Origin: GH45 sp046704385
Lineage (GTDB): Bacteria > Bacteroidota > Bacteroidia > Bacteroidales > SZUA-534
Direction: 5' to 3'
NCBI GenBank assembly: GCA_046704385.1
Contig: JBJKSB010000009.1
Coordinates: 62,001-126,000, forward strand
DNA: 64,000 nt
Shown: positions 23,409 through 31,511 of the stretch, one piece after another
How positions within the stretch are numbered: position 1 is the first letter of the stretch
Layout of the letters: the number at the start of each line of letters is the position of its first letter
Translations under genes and position numbers: made by a program
Notes under the pieces: generated by a model
What the model was told of the DNA's origin: nothing
The model's input: only the letters and a program-made list of their open reading frames with translations
The model's database searches: none

Positions 23409-26210
23409 TTATTTTAACTTATCCTTCAGGTATTTACCGGTATAGGATTCTTTACATTTTACCAAATCTTCGGGAGTACCTTCAAATACAACCTGGCCTC
23501 CGTTTTTTCCACCTTCCGGTCCTAAATCAATAATCCAATCGGCATTCTTAATAATTTCAAGATTGTGCTCAATAATGAGTACGGAATTTCCTTTCGCTAT
23601 CAGGGCATTAAACGATTTTAGTAAATTTTGTATATCATGAAAATGAAGCCCGGTAGTTGGCTCATCAAAAATGAACAGGATAGGGTTTTCCTCACGTTCT
23701 TTTCCTAAAAAAGAAGCCAGTTTTATGCGTTGACTTTCACCACCACTTAGCGTTGACGATGACTGACCCAATTGTACGTATCCAAGGCCAACATCCACAA
23801 GGGTTTGTAGCTTTTTAACTATTTTGTTGGTGACGCTTGTAGATTTTTCAGAGAAGAATTCCATGGCTTCATCAACTGTCATCTGCAAAACATCATAAAT
23901 ATTCTTTTTATGGTAGGTAACATCAAGTACATCCTGTTTAAAGCGTTTTCCTTTACAGCTTTCACACTCAATTTCAATATCAGCCATAAACTGCATTTCA
24001 ATTTTAATGGTTCCATCGCCCTGACATTCATCACATCGCCCGCCATCAACATTAAAAGAAAAATGAGCTGGTGTATATCCCATTACTTTGGATGATTTTT
24101 GGTCGGAAAATAATTTTCGTATTTCATCGTAGGCTTTAATATAGGTGACCGGATTGGAACGCGATGATTTACCAATCAGATTCTGATCCACAAATTCAAC
24201 ATCAGTTATTAAATTCAAGTCGCCCGATAATCTGTCAAAATGGCCCGATTCATCACTATGCCCTCCATACCGCTTTTTCAGAGCAGTATATAGTACTTTT
24301 TTTGTAAGTGATGATTTTCCTGAGCCTGATACTCCGGTAACCACTGTAAGCGTATTCAGAGGAAAATTAACGGTTAGGTTTTTCAGGTTGTTTTCGCGGG
24401 CACCCTCCACTGCAATAAAATTATTCCATTTTCTACGAGTATTGGGTACCGGAATTTTCAATTCATTTAACAAATACTTAGTAGTAAGGCTTTTTTTACT
24501 TTCAAGTAATTGCTGGTGATTTCCTTGGAATACTACTTCACCACCATTCCTTCCGGCTAATGGACCTATATCAATAATTTCGTCAGTTGCCCTGATGATC
24601 TCTTCATCATGTTCAACTACTATTACGGTGTTACCAATTTTTTGCAAGTCCCTAAGTACTTTTATTAAAAGTTCAGTATCGCGCGAATGTAAACCAATGC
24701 TGGGTTCATCCAGTATGTATAATGATCCCACCAAAGAACTTCCCAGCGAAGTTGCCAGGTTAATTCGTTGCGATTCGCCACCTGAAAGGCTTGAAGATAA
24801 ACGGTTCAGAGTCAGGTATCCCAGGCCAACATTTATCAGAAACTGAATACGGTTTTTTATTTCAACAAATAAACGTTCAGCTATTTTACTATCGTGTTTA
24901 TCCAGTTTAATGCCTGATATAAACTCTGAAAGTTCGGTTATTGGCAGGTTTACCAGTTCAGATATCGATTTTCCTCCTATCTTAACATATTGGGTTTCCT
25001 TTTTCAACCGGCTACCTTTGCATTCAGGACATTTGGTACGTCCCCGGTACCTTGAAAGCATCACCCTGTATTGAATTTTATAGCTTTTTTCTTCAAGGTA
25101 TTCAAAGAAACGGTTCAGTCCTTTAAAATACCGGTTACCCGACCATAATAGTTCAAGTTGTTCTTGAGTAATCTCTGCTATTGGCTTGTGGATAGGAAAT
25201 CCGGATTTGTCGGCTGAATAAACCAGAGCATCTTTCCATTCTGCCATTTTTTCGCCGCGCCAGCAGGCAATGGCATCATCATAAACAGAAAGACTTTTAT
25301 TGGGAATTACTAAATCTTCATCTATACCAATGGTCATACCATATCCTTCGCATTTGGGGCAGGCTCCCAACGGATTATTGAAACTGAACATATGCTCCGA
25401 GGGCTCTTCAAATGTAATATTGTCCTCTTCGAACCGATTCGAAAATAGTTGTTCAGTTTGATCACTTTGATCACTTTCAGTCTGAACCCGGACAAGGCAT
25501 GAACCATGCCCTTCAAAGAAAGCAGTTTGTACGGAATCTACTATACGACTTTGGGTATCTGAATCATCAGAAGTAACTATGCGGTCAACAACTATATTTA
25601 CAGGTTTTTTTATATCGAGTTTAAGATCCGGACTATCCAGTTTTATTATTTCTTCGTCAACTTCAATTCTTGAAAAGCCTTGTTGATTTAAAATATCCAG
25701 AGTTCTCTCAATCGACCGGCCATTTTGATTTAAGGGAGCTAAAATTAAAGCTTTTGTACCTTGAGGGAATTTGCTCAAGTATTCAACCACATCATCAGGT
25801 TGGTGTTTTTTTACCAATTTGCCAGAAACGGGAGAATAGGTCTTTCCAATTCGGGCATATAATAATTTTAAATAATCATAAATTTCAGTTGATGTTCCCA
25901 CAGTGGAACGTGGGTTTCTTGTATTTACTTTTTGTTCAATGGCAATTGCAGGAGGAATTCCTTTAATATAATCAACTTCAGGTTTATGGACACGTCCAAG
26001 GAATTGTCGTGCATACGATGACAAACTTTCCACATACCGGCGCTGTCCTTCAGCGTAAAGTGTATCAAAAGCTAATGATGATTTGCCACTTCCTGATAAA
26101 CCTGTAATTACAATAAATTTATTTAAGGGTATTTTAATGTCAATACCTTTTAAGTTGTGAACTCTGGCTGCCTTTATTTCAATGAATTGTTCTTTTCGTC
26201 CGGTATTCAT
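23409..26210 (-). CDS. uvrA: Excinuclease ABC subunit A
   Basis: UvrA recognises bulky DNA lesions as a dimer and loads UvrB in nucleotide excision repair. At 933 residues it has the usual family length. Two ATPase modules are visible: Walker A GLSGSGKSSLAFDT (about residues 33-46) and GVSGSGKSSLTKK (about 636), with two signature motifs LSGGESQRINLA and LSGGESQRIKLA. Zinc-binding CxxC pairs appear as CPKCEGYG, CPECKGSR, CDECQGDG and CESCKGKR. The gene stands alone between convergent and divergent neighbours. No abnormality seen. Confidence 0.98.
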   Translation of the reverse strand: MNTGRKEQFIEIKAARVHNLKGIDIKIPLNKFIVITGLSGSGKSSLAFDTLYAEGQRRYVESLSSYARQFLGRVHKPEVDYIKGIPPAIAIEQKVNTRNPRSTVGTSTEIYDYLKLLYARIGKTYSPVSGKLVKKHQPDDVVEYLSKFPQGTKALILAPLNQNGRSIERTLDILNQQGFSRIEVDEEIIKLDSPDLKLDIKKPVNIVVDRIVTSDDSDTQSRIVDSVQTAFFEGHGSCLVRVQTESDQSDQTEQLFSNRFEEDNITFEEPSEHMFSFNNPLGACPKCEGYGMTIGIDEDLVIPNKSLSVYDDAIACWRGEKMAEWKDALVYSADKSGFPIHKPIAEITQEQLELLWSGNRYFKGLNRFFEYLEEKSYKIQYRVMLSRYRGRTKCPECKGSRLKKETQYVKIGGKSISELVNLPITELSEFISGIKLDKHDSKIAERLFVEIKNRIQFLINVGLGYLTLNRLSSSLSGGESQRINLATSLGSSLVGSLYILDEPSIGLHSRDTELLIKVLRDLQKIGNTVIVVEHDEEIIRATDEIIDIGPLAGRNGGEVVFQGNHQQLLESKKSLTTKYLLNELKIPVPNTRRKWNNFIAVEGARENNLKNLTVNFPLNTLTVVTGVSGSGKSSLTKKVLYTALKKRYGGHSDESGHFDRLSGDLNLITDVEFVDQNLIGKSSRSNPVTYIKAYDEIRKLFSDQKSSKVMGYTPAHFSFNVDGGRCDECQGDGTIKIEMQFMADIEIECESCKGKRFKQDVLDVTYHKKNIYDVLQMTVDEAMEFFSEKSTSVTNKIVKKLQTLVDVGLGYVQLGQSSSTLSGGESQRIKLASFLGKEREENPILFIFDEPTTGLHFHDIQNLLKSFNALIAKGNSVLIIEHNLEIIKNADWIIDLGPEGGKNGGQVVFEGTPEDLVKCKESYTGKYLKDKLK

Positions 26211-26353
26211 AATAGTCGAGAAAGTGCAAATTTTAATTTTTTAAATATTTGTGAGGATAACACATAAATCAGAAATATGATTATGTTTACTCGAGTTTTT
26301 ACAAAGATTATGTATTTTTTTTGTTAATAGTTAGGAATGGAATATTTTTTTCC

Positions 26354-26361
26354 TATATTTG
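26354..26361 (+). promoter_or_regulatory. Candidate -7 box (TATATTTG) upstream of the ECF sigma gene
   Basis: TATATTTG matches TAnnTTTG and lies 88 bases before the sigma-factor ATG, leaving a leader of about 80 bases. A TTTG at 26320 is too far upstream to be a normal -33 partner. Confidence 0.4.
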
Positions 26362-26438
26362 TTTCAAATGATAATTACTAACCTTTAAAAATCAGGAGGA
26401 CTGCTTATAGAAACATAATTACGCTTAACTAATAAATT

Positions 26439-26444
26439 AGGAGG
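26439..26444 (+). promoter_or_regulatory. Strong Shine-Dalgarno (AGGAGG)
   Basis: A perfect AGGAGG ends five bases before the ATG of the ECF sigma gene. Strong Shine-Dalgarno sequences are unusual in Bacteroidota and rare in this window, so it fixes the start and suggests efficient or regulated translation. Confidence 0.7.
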
Positions 26445-26449
26445 TAGTT

Positions 26450-27043
26450 ATGAGTATTCATAATCTTGATGATTATGATTTAATTAAGCAGTATCTTGGT
26501 GGTGAATCATCCAGCCTTGAAATCTTAATTAATCGTCACAAAAACAAAGTGTTTTCGTACATTTTGATGGTTGTAAAAAATCGGGAATTAGCAGAAGATA
26601 TCTTTCAGGATACTTTTATAAAAGTTATAAAATCACTGCATTCAGGTAAATACAATGAGGAGGGGAGGTTTGTGTCTTGGGTAATGCGCATTGCACATAA
26701 CCTGGTAATTGATTTTTACCGGAAAGACAAACACCTTAAAACGGTTTCGGATGATGAAACGGAAGTTCCCCTTTTTAATTCCTCAAAATTTTCTGATCCG
26801 AATATCGAGGAGGAATTGGTAGTTGGACAAGTTCATGAAGAAGTTAAGCAGTTGGTGGAATTGTTGCCTGAAGAACAGAAAGAAGTTGTAATGTTGCGAT
26901 ATTATTACGATTTAAGCTTTAAGGAAATTGCAGAACATACTAATGTAAGTATTAATACAGCCTTGGGCCGGATGCGTTATGCAATTATCAATATGCGAAA
27001 AACTATGGATAAGGCAAACGTTGATTTGGCAGCAAATGGATAA
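26450..27043 (+). CDS. ECF-type RNA polymerase sigma factor
   Basis: The 197-residue protein has sigma region 2 (about residues 25-95) with AEDIFQDTFIKVIKSLH and FVSWVMRIAHNLVIDFYRK, and region 4 (about 125-180) with LLPEEQKEVVMLRYYYDLSF followed by the helix-turn-helix EIAEHTNVSINTALGRMRYA. This is a group 4 (ECF) sigma factor. No anti-sigma factor gene with a membrane helix follows; instead there is a 60-70-residue small protein gene 80 bases downstream. Its strong ribosome-binding site is noted separately. The regulon is unknown. Confidence 0.93.
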   Translation: MSIHNLDDYDLIKQYLGGESSSLEILINRHKNKVFSYILMVVKNRELAEDIFQDTFIKVIKSLHSGKYNEEGRFVSWVMRIAHNLVIDFYRKDKHLKTVSDDETEVPLFNSSKFSDPNIEEELVVGQVHEEVKQLVELLPEEQKEVVMLRYYYDLSFKEIAEHTNVSINTALGRMRYAIINMRKTMDKANVDLAANG

Positions 27044-27125
27044 ATTTTTAATATTTTTTTAATTAATATATAATAATTTGTATGGGTTTTCGTTAATTCA
27101 TTAGTATTAACAAAATACCGTGCCT

Positions 27126-27329
27126 ATGCAAATATTTACATTCTTTTATCAATTTAAAAAAATGTTGGGAAAAAATGAGAGGATTAAGGCTGAACGTCTT
27201 TTAGCAGACGGTCTTTCAGAATCATTTGAGCCCTCAGAAAAAACAGTAAAAAACATTATGGCTTATGCAGATGCCTATCGGCACAGCAAATCGCAAGTCA
27301 TTGAAGAATTTGAGTACATTATTAATTAA
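27126..27329 (+). CDS. Small hypothetical protein downstream of the ECF sigma gene
   Basis: This 67-residue ORF (ATG; a GTG six bases upstream and a Met at 27162 are alternatives) has an amphipathic, charged composition with the helix-prone stretches KNERIKAERLLADGLSES and EKTVKNIMAYADAYRHSKSQ. It has no signal peptide or cysteine. It lies between the sigma gene and a terminator, so it is probably in the same transcript. No family was recognised. It could be a small regulator acting with the sigma factor, which is inference from position only. Confidence 0.6.
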   Translation: MQIFTFFYQFKKMLGKNERIKAERLLADGLSESFEPSEKTVKNIMAYADAYRHSKSQVIEEFEYIIN

Positions 27330-27332
27330 AGA

Positions 27333-27360
27333 AGGCGGTTAACCACCGCCTCTTTAGTTA
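27333..27360 (+). terminator. Terminator after the sigma-factor/small-protein unit
   Basis: AGGCGGT and ACCGCCT form a GC-rich seven-base-pair stem with a TAACC loop, followed by CTTTAGTTATTTTG. It lies three bases after the small protein stop. Confidence 0.7.
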
Positions 27361-27395
27361 TTTTGCTTTAAGAAAAACTAAATACGGATGAAATA

Positions 27396-28070
27396 TTAGA
27401 TGTCATCAATATTAACATCTTTTGCTTCCTGATTACTTTTCTTGGCTTTTTTAAGTTTCTCTGCATTTTCTGGCAGGTAAAGATCTTTTGAAGCTATATC
27501 AATTTGATTTCTGATATCTGTTAAAGATTTATCTATACTGGAAAATTCACAGGTAATTTCAGCTTCACTATAAAGCAAGGAAACATAAGCATACTCTTTT
27601 TTGTCATTATAGAAATATCCGAATTTTAACCCGCTCTTTGTAATATAAGACATACTTCCATATTTTTTTGCATTGTCTTTTTTCCTGAAATCCTCAACCA
27701 TTTGTTTTAAAACAACCATCACTTCAGGGTATTCACTCTGATCAAGTATGCCTTCAAATTGCACAGAAGTTTTTATAAAATCATTAAGGGAACCTGTATT
27801 ATTAGGGATAATCCTAAAGCTGATACCTTTAAGTTCATCAATACCGGTTAGTGCACTATATTTGATGGCTTCAATTTGAATTTCCACATGGTTGGTACCA
27901 CTTGTCGATTCTAAAGGCCAAATCTCAATCGAGCTGGCTACTTGTTTTTTACTCAGTTCTGTAGCTATTTTAGACATGGGAGGGGTTCCGCACAGAACCT
28001 GTGCGTTCGCTGCAACTCCTAACCCTAATAAAACACTTACTAAAAACAGAATTCTCTTTTTGCTTTTCAT
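27396..28070 (-). CDS. Secreted hypothetical protein
   Basis: The 224-residue protein (ATG chosen at the signal peptide; an ATG 17 codons upstream is also in frame) has a clear N-terminal export signal, MKSKKRILFLVSVLLGLGVA then ANAQ, with cleavage likely after about residue 24. The mature part is mixed alpha/beta with a single cysteine and a lysine-rich end (KLKKAKKSNQEAK). No domain was recognised. It is monocistronic, convergent with the sigma-factor unit, and has a 379-base upstream region. Confidence 0.65.
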   Translation of the reverse strand: MKSKKRILFLVSVLLGLGVAANAQVLCGTPPMSKIATELSKKQVASSIEIWPLESTSGTNHVEIQIEAIKYSALTGIDELKGISFRIIPNNTGSLNDFIKTSVQFEGILDQSEYPEVMVVLKQMVEDFRKKDNAKKYGSMSYITKSGLKFGYFYNDKKEYAYVSLLYSEAEITCEFSSIDKSLTDIRNQIDIASKDLYLPENAEKLKKAKKSNQEAKDVNIDDI

Positions 28071-28449
28071 ATTTTCAATTATTGTGACAAGACAACGTAA
28101 TTTATAATTTACCAAATGCATGATGAAATTTTAAAGAATCATTGGCTTTATCATATTTATAATCTGATTGAAATATTTATATTAAAGTTAGTCAATTCTG
28201 GTGAGAATTTAAAGATTATAACGTACCAGGATACAAATTGAGTTGTATTTTCTTGAAAATGGATTCTGTTTTGGGATTGTCAAAGATTTATTTATATGGA
28301 ATACTGGAATATTGGAAAAATGGAAAATTTGGTCGTATTGATTACGGTATTCCATTTTTCCATTTTCCAATTTTTGTTTTCGAAGAATATAAAATTATGA
28401 ATAAAAATTTTAATCCGTTTCCTAAAACGGATACGTGTTAATACTATTT
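28071..28449. other. Intergenic region containing repeat copy B
   Basis: No gene was found. A 67-codon + strand open frame crosses the hairpin repeat and has no plausible protein features. The region should hold the promoter of the secreted protein gene (- strand) and the 3' end of the iorB transcript. Confidence 0.5.
28311..28375. repeat. Dispersed hairpin repeat, copy B (imperfect)
   Basis: A left arm containing TTGGAAAAATGGAAAATTTG faces a right arm containing ATTCCATTTTTCCATTTTCC, with a 13-bp perfect core (28313-28325 with 28350-28362) and a small inner CGTA/TACG hairpin in the loop. The arm resembles copies A and C. The element is 75 bases beyond the iorB stop, downstream in the direction of iorB transcription. 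Confidence 0.6.
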
Positions 28450-29055
28450 TTAATCTATCTGGTTATGGCTTTGATTAACTTTTTCTGCATAATTATGGCC
28501 GTATGATAATGCTTCAAGGTTTAAGTTAACTATATCGTCACCTTTTTTGGAGAAAAGATCGATAATTCCCTGTTTAAGTGTTGAAAATTCAATATGGTTT
28601 AAAAAAGGCGAGGCTGCGCCAAGCATTACCATATTCGAAACCAGTTTTGATCCTATATTATTCGCTATTTCATCTGCATCTATACCCACTACTCTTTTAA
28701 GACCGTGTATTTCATCTTTTAAAGCCTCTAAAGCAGGATAATCGGGAATATTTAAAAATGGCGAAAGGTTGGTTACAAGATAACCCCCTTTTGAGAGATA
28801 AGGTAAGTAGCGCAAGGCTTCCATAGGTTCAACGGAAAGAATCAGGTCCGCCTGACCTTTAGGAATCAAATCAGAATATATGGGCTGATTGGATATACGC
28901 ATATGTGATACCACCGCCCCGCCCCGCTGACTCATACCGTGAGTTTCGGCTTGTTTAACAAATAAATTACTTTTCAGGGCAGCCATTCCAATGGCACTGG
29001 CGATAGATAAAATTCCCTGACCTCCAACGCCGGCTAGTATTATATCAGTTTTCAT
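28450..29055 (-). CDS. iorB: Indolepyruvate ferredoxin oxidoreductase, beta (gamma-domain) subunit
   Basis: The 201-residue protein is the pyruvate/ketoisovalerate oxidoreductase gamma-type domain: DIILAGVGGQGILSIASAIG at the N-terminus, then ETHGMSQRGGAVVSHMRIS (about residues 37-55), both diagnostic for IorB. With IorA it converts aryl pyruvates, made from aromatic amino acids, to aryl-acetyl-CoA plus CO2, with electrons to ferredoxin. It starts two bases after the iorA stop, so the genes form a two-gene operon. Confidence 0.93.
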   Translation of the reverse strand: MKTDIILAGVGGQGILSIASAIGMAALKSNLFVKQAETHGMSQRGGAVVSHMRISNQPIYSDLIPKGQADLILSVEPMEALRYLPYLSKGGYLVTNLSPFLNIPDYPALEALKDEIHGLKRVVGIDADEIANNIGSKLVSNMVMLGAASPFLNHIEFSTLKQGIIDLFSKKGDDIVNLNLEALSYGHNYAEKVNQSHNQID

Positions 29056-29057
29056 GA

Positions 29058-30674
29058 TTATTCATTTTTATTTTTTGCATTTAATTCCATTTTTCGCAGT
29101 TTAATATCACGGTGGTTTTTTTGAACGCAAATGCGTCTTGGAATAATAACTGAAACGCCATTATATTTAAGTTCTTTGCTGATTAAGCTAACCATTTCGT
29201 TATGGTTCTTTTTTACAGGGTTTATAACATGCAGGTGGTCGGGTTCAACGCCGATGGCAAGACAAATATCTTCAATTTTTCCTTTGGCAGATGATTCCTG
29301 TCCACCTGTCATTGAAGTTGATTCATTATCGGAAATAATAACTGTGATAGGTGATTTTTCAATCACAGCATCAAGGAGGCCAGTTATTCCGCTATGAGTA
29401 AATGTGGAATCTCCAATTACCGATAAAGCCGGAATTAGTCCCGCATCGGCAGCACCTTTTGCCATGGTTATCGAGGCACCCATATCAACACAACTGTTAA
29501 TGGCATGAAAGGGTTCCAAAGCACCAAGCGTATAGCAGCCTATATCAGAAAATACTCTTCCCTTGCCATATTCAGATACAGCTTCATTCAATGCCCTGTA
29601 GACATCCAGATGCCCACAGCCTACGCATAAAGCAGGTGGGCGATTCGTTACAATTTCAGGAATATCAGAACCATAATTGCCCGCCAATCCAAGTGCTTGG
29701 CCCACTAAATCAGGGTTTAATTCTCCATCACGGGGAAGTGTTCCATCTAATCTTCCTGAAATTTTTACATCTTCAAAAAATCCTTTAAGAGATTCTTCTA
29801 CAATAGGATATCCTTCTTCTAAAACTAAAAGTTTGGAGACTTCTGCATTTAGCTTTTCGATTTTTTCTTTCGGTAGGGGATACTGCGAAATTTTAACTAC
29901 CGGGAACGGACAACCTGATGGATAATTCTCCATTAAATAATTATAGGTAATTCCGCAGACTATTATTCCAAGTGATTTGTTCTTGCCTTCAAAGTATTGA
30001 TTAAATTCACTTTGATCGGATAATTTCACAAATTCTTCCTGAAGATTTAAAAGATGTTTGTATTGAACCCTTGCATTAACTGGTAACAGAACAAATTGAT
30101 TCAGGTTTTTGGGAATTTCTAAATCATTTTGTGGCAGTATTTCCTTCAATTTTACAACGGCCCGGGAATGTGCCAGGCGGGTAGTAATACGGATTAGGAC
30201 CGGGACACCGATTTTTTCTGACAATTGGAAACCCAGGTAAGCCATCTCATAGGCTTCTTGCTGGTTCGATGGTTCCAGAACCGGAATTTGTGCAAATTTG
30301 CCATAATACCGTGAATCCTGTTCGTTCTGGCTGGAATGCATGGAGGGATCATCGGCTACAGCTACCAACATACCTCCGTTAACTCCTGTTACAGCGGCAT
30401 TCATGAAAACATCGGCAGCTACATTTAAACCCACATGTTTCATGCAGGCCATTGAACGTTTGCCGGCAAATGACATTCCTAATGCTGCTTCCATGGCCGT
30501 TTTTTCGTTGGCAGACCATTGACAATGGATTCCGTTTTGTTTTACAAACTTATTTTGTTGAATATATTCTGTTATTTCGGTGGATGGAGTTCCCGGATAA
30601 GCATAAACACCAGACATTCCACCATCAATTGCACCTTGTGCAATGGCTTCGACACCGAGTAATACTTTTTGCAT
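29058..30674 (-). CDS. iorA: Indolepyruvate ferredoxin oxidoreductase, alpha subunit, without ferredoxin domain
   Basis: The 538-residue thiamine-diphosphate enzyme has the N-terminal pyrimidine-binding part (GVYAYPGTPSTEITEYIQ, ANEKTAMEAALGMSFAGKRS) and the C-terminal TPP site with CVGCGHLDVYRAL, GDSTFTHSGITGLLDAVI and DNESTSMTGGQ. Classical archaeal IorA (about 600-650 residues) ends in two 4Fe-4S clusters; this protein stops at about residue 538 after RRICVQKN with no CxxCxxC motifs. The clustered cysteines needed for iron-sulfur binding are therefore missing, and electrons must leave through a separate ferredoxin. No ferredoxin gene is adjacent. Confidence 0.92.
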   Translation of the reverse strand: MQKVLLGVEAIAQGAIDGGMSGVYAYPGTPSTEITEYIQQNKFVKQNGIHCQWSANEKTAMEAALGMSFAGKRSMACMKHVGLNVAADVFMNAAVTGVNGGMLVAVADDPSMHSSQNEQDSRYYGKFAQIPVLEPSNQQEAYEMAYLGFQLSEKIGVPVLIRITTRLAHSRAVVKLKEILPQNDLEIPKNLNQFVLLPVNARVQYKHLLNLQEEFVKLSDQSEFNQYFEGKNKSLGIIVCGITYNYLMENYPSGCPFPVVKISQYPLPKEKIEKLNAEVSKLLVLEEGYPIVEESLKGFFEDVKISGRLDGTLPRDGELNPDLVGQALGLAGNYGSDIPEIVTNRPPALCVGCGHLDVYRALNEAVSEYGKGRVFSDIGCYTLGALEPFHAINSCVDMGASITMAKGAADAGLIPALSVIGDSTFTHSGITGLLDAVIEKSPITVIISDNESTSMTGGQESSAKGKIEDICLAIGVEPDHLHVINPVKKNHNEMVSLISKELKYNGVSVIIPRRICVQKNHRDIKLRKMELNAKNKNE

Positions 30675-30708
30675 ATTATAGATTTTAGTAAGAAATTTCT
30701 GAATTAAA

Positions 30709-30746
30709 TGAGAAACTGGTTGATAAACCAGGTAAAAATTTTCTCA
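30709..30746. other. Nested stem-loop upstream of iorA
   Basis: CTGGTT/AACCAG with a GATA loop is nested inside TGAGAAA/TTTCTCA, with an eight-base bulge on one side. On the - strand this would sit in the iorA leader 35 bases before the ATG. It may be an RNA structure affecting iorAB expression, or chance. Confidence 0.3.
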
Positions 30747-30948
30747 TAAATTTCATAAACCGCCAAAGCGTTTAAGGAAGCCAACCTGAATGGCTACTAC
30801 AAAATAGAAAATAGACGGAAAGTGTGTATGTTTCACCTTGTTTTGTTTTACTAGGCAAAATTAAAACAATTATGACCGGTGAATTAAATTTACTTTATGT
30901 TATCGAAAATACAGGGAATATTTTCACTCTCTAAGAATGAATTATGTT

Positions 30949-31359
30949 TCAGGAAATTATGGTGGCAACAATCTTTCGATGACCCGAATGGTTTCGGAAT
31001 TCGCATAAGTAAATACCTTGCCAGGTTCCAAGATTCAAACGATGATTGGTTATAGGAATTGTTAATTCAGCTCCAATTATGGAACTTTTTAAGTGTCCAG
31101 GCATATCATCACTACCTTCAAAAACATGGGTGTAAACAGGGTGGTTTTCAGGTACCAGGTTATTCATAAAACCCTCAAAATCGTCGCGAACCGAAGGATC
31201 AGCATTTTCATTAAGTGTTAATCCTGCTGAGGTATGTTTTATTAGTAAATGTAACAATCCCTTTTCAGGGAGATCAGGAAGGTGCGCCAAAATTTTTTGT
31301 GTAACCAGGTGATAACCCCTTGAATATCCTGTAAGAGAGAACTCAATCTGAGAAACCAT
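30949..31359 (-). CDS. YjbQ-family protein (secondary thiamine-phosphate synthase-type fold)
   Basis: The protein is about 136 residues from the second Met (139 from the ATG three codons upstream). It shows the family pattern HTSAGLTLNENADPSVRDDF (about residues 43-62), an acidic stretch VFEGSDDMPGHLKSSIIG with the conserved GHxKxxxxG, and the ending LGTWQGIYLCEFRNHSGHR. YjbQ members weakly show thiamine-phosphate synthase activity, but the physiological role is unsettled. It is a single gene on the - strand. Confidence 0.9.
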   Translation of the reverse strand: MVSQIEFSLTGYSRGYHLVTQKILAHLPDLPEKGLLHLLIKHTSAGLTLNENADPSVRDDFEGFMNNLVPENHPVYTHVFEGSDDMPGHLKSSIIGAELTIPITNHRLNLGTWQGIYLCEFRNHSGHRKIVATIIS

Positions 31360-31453
31360 AATATCCAAATTTCAAATGATAAATATTTTTCGAATGTAAC
31401 AATAATTTTAGAGGTATTCAGTTTATGGTAGTGTACTATTCAAAGAATAGGTT

Positions 31454-31482
31454 TTTGATAATCAAATAAAAAAGTATTTTTG
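31454..31482 (+). promoter_or_regulatory. Candidate promoter TTTG-N17-TATTTTTG for the TonB receptor gene
   Basis: A TTTG at 31454-31457 and a TATTTTTG at 31475-31482 match the Bacteroidota -33/-7 elements, with 17 bases between them, slightly short of the usual spacing. The -7 box lies 30 bases before the GTG start of the receptor gene. Confidence 0.5.
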
Positions 31483-31511
31483 CCCATTAAAACTAAAAAA
31501 CACCTTCGTTT

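Noticed and set aside
28238..28441. 67-codon + strand frame between iorB and the secreted-protein gene
   Set aside because: It runs straight through hairpin repeat copy B and has no signal, domain or ribosome-binding site.
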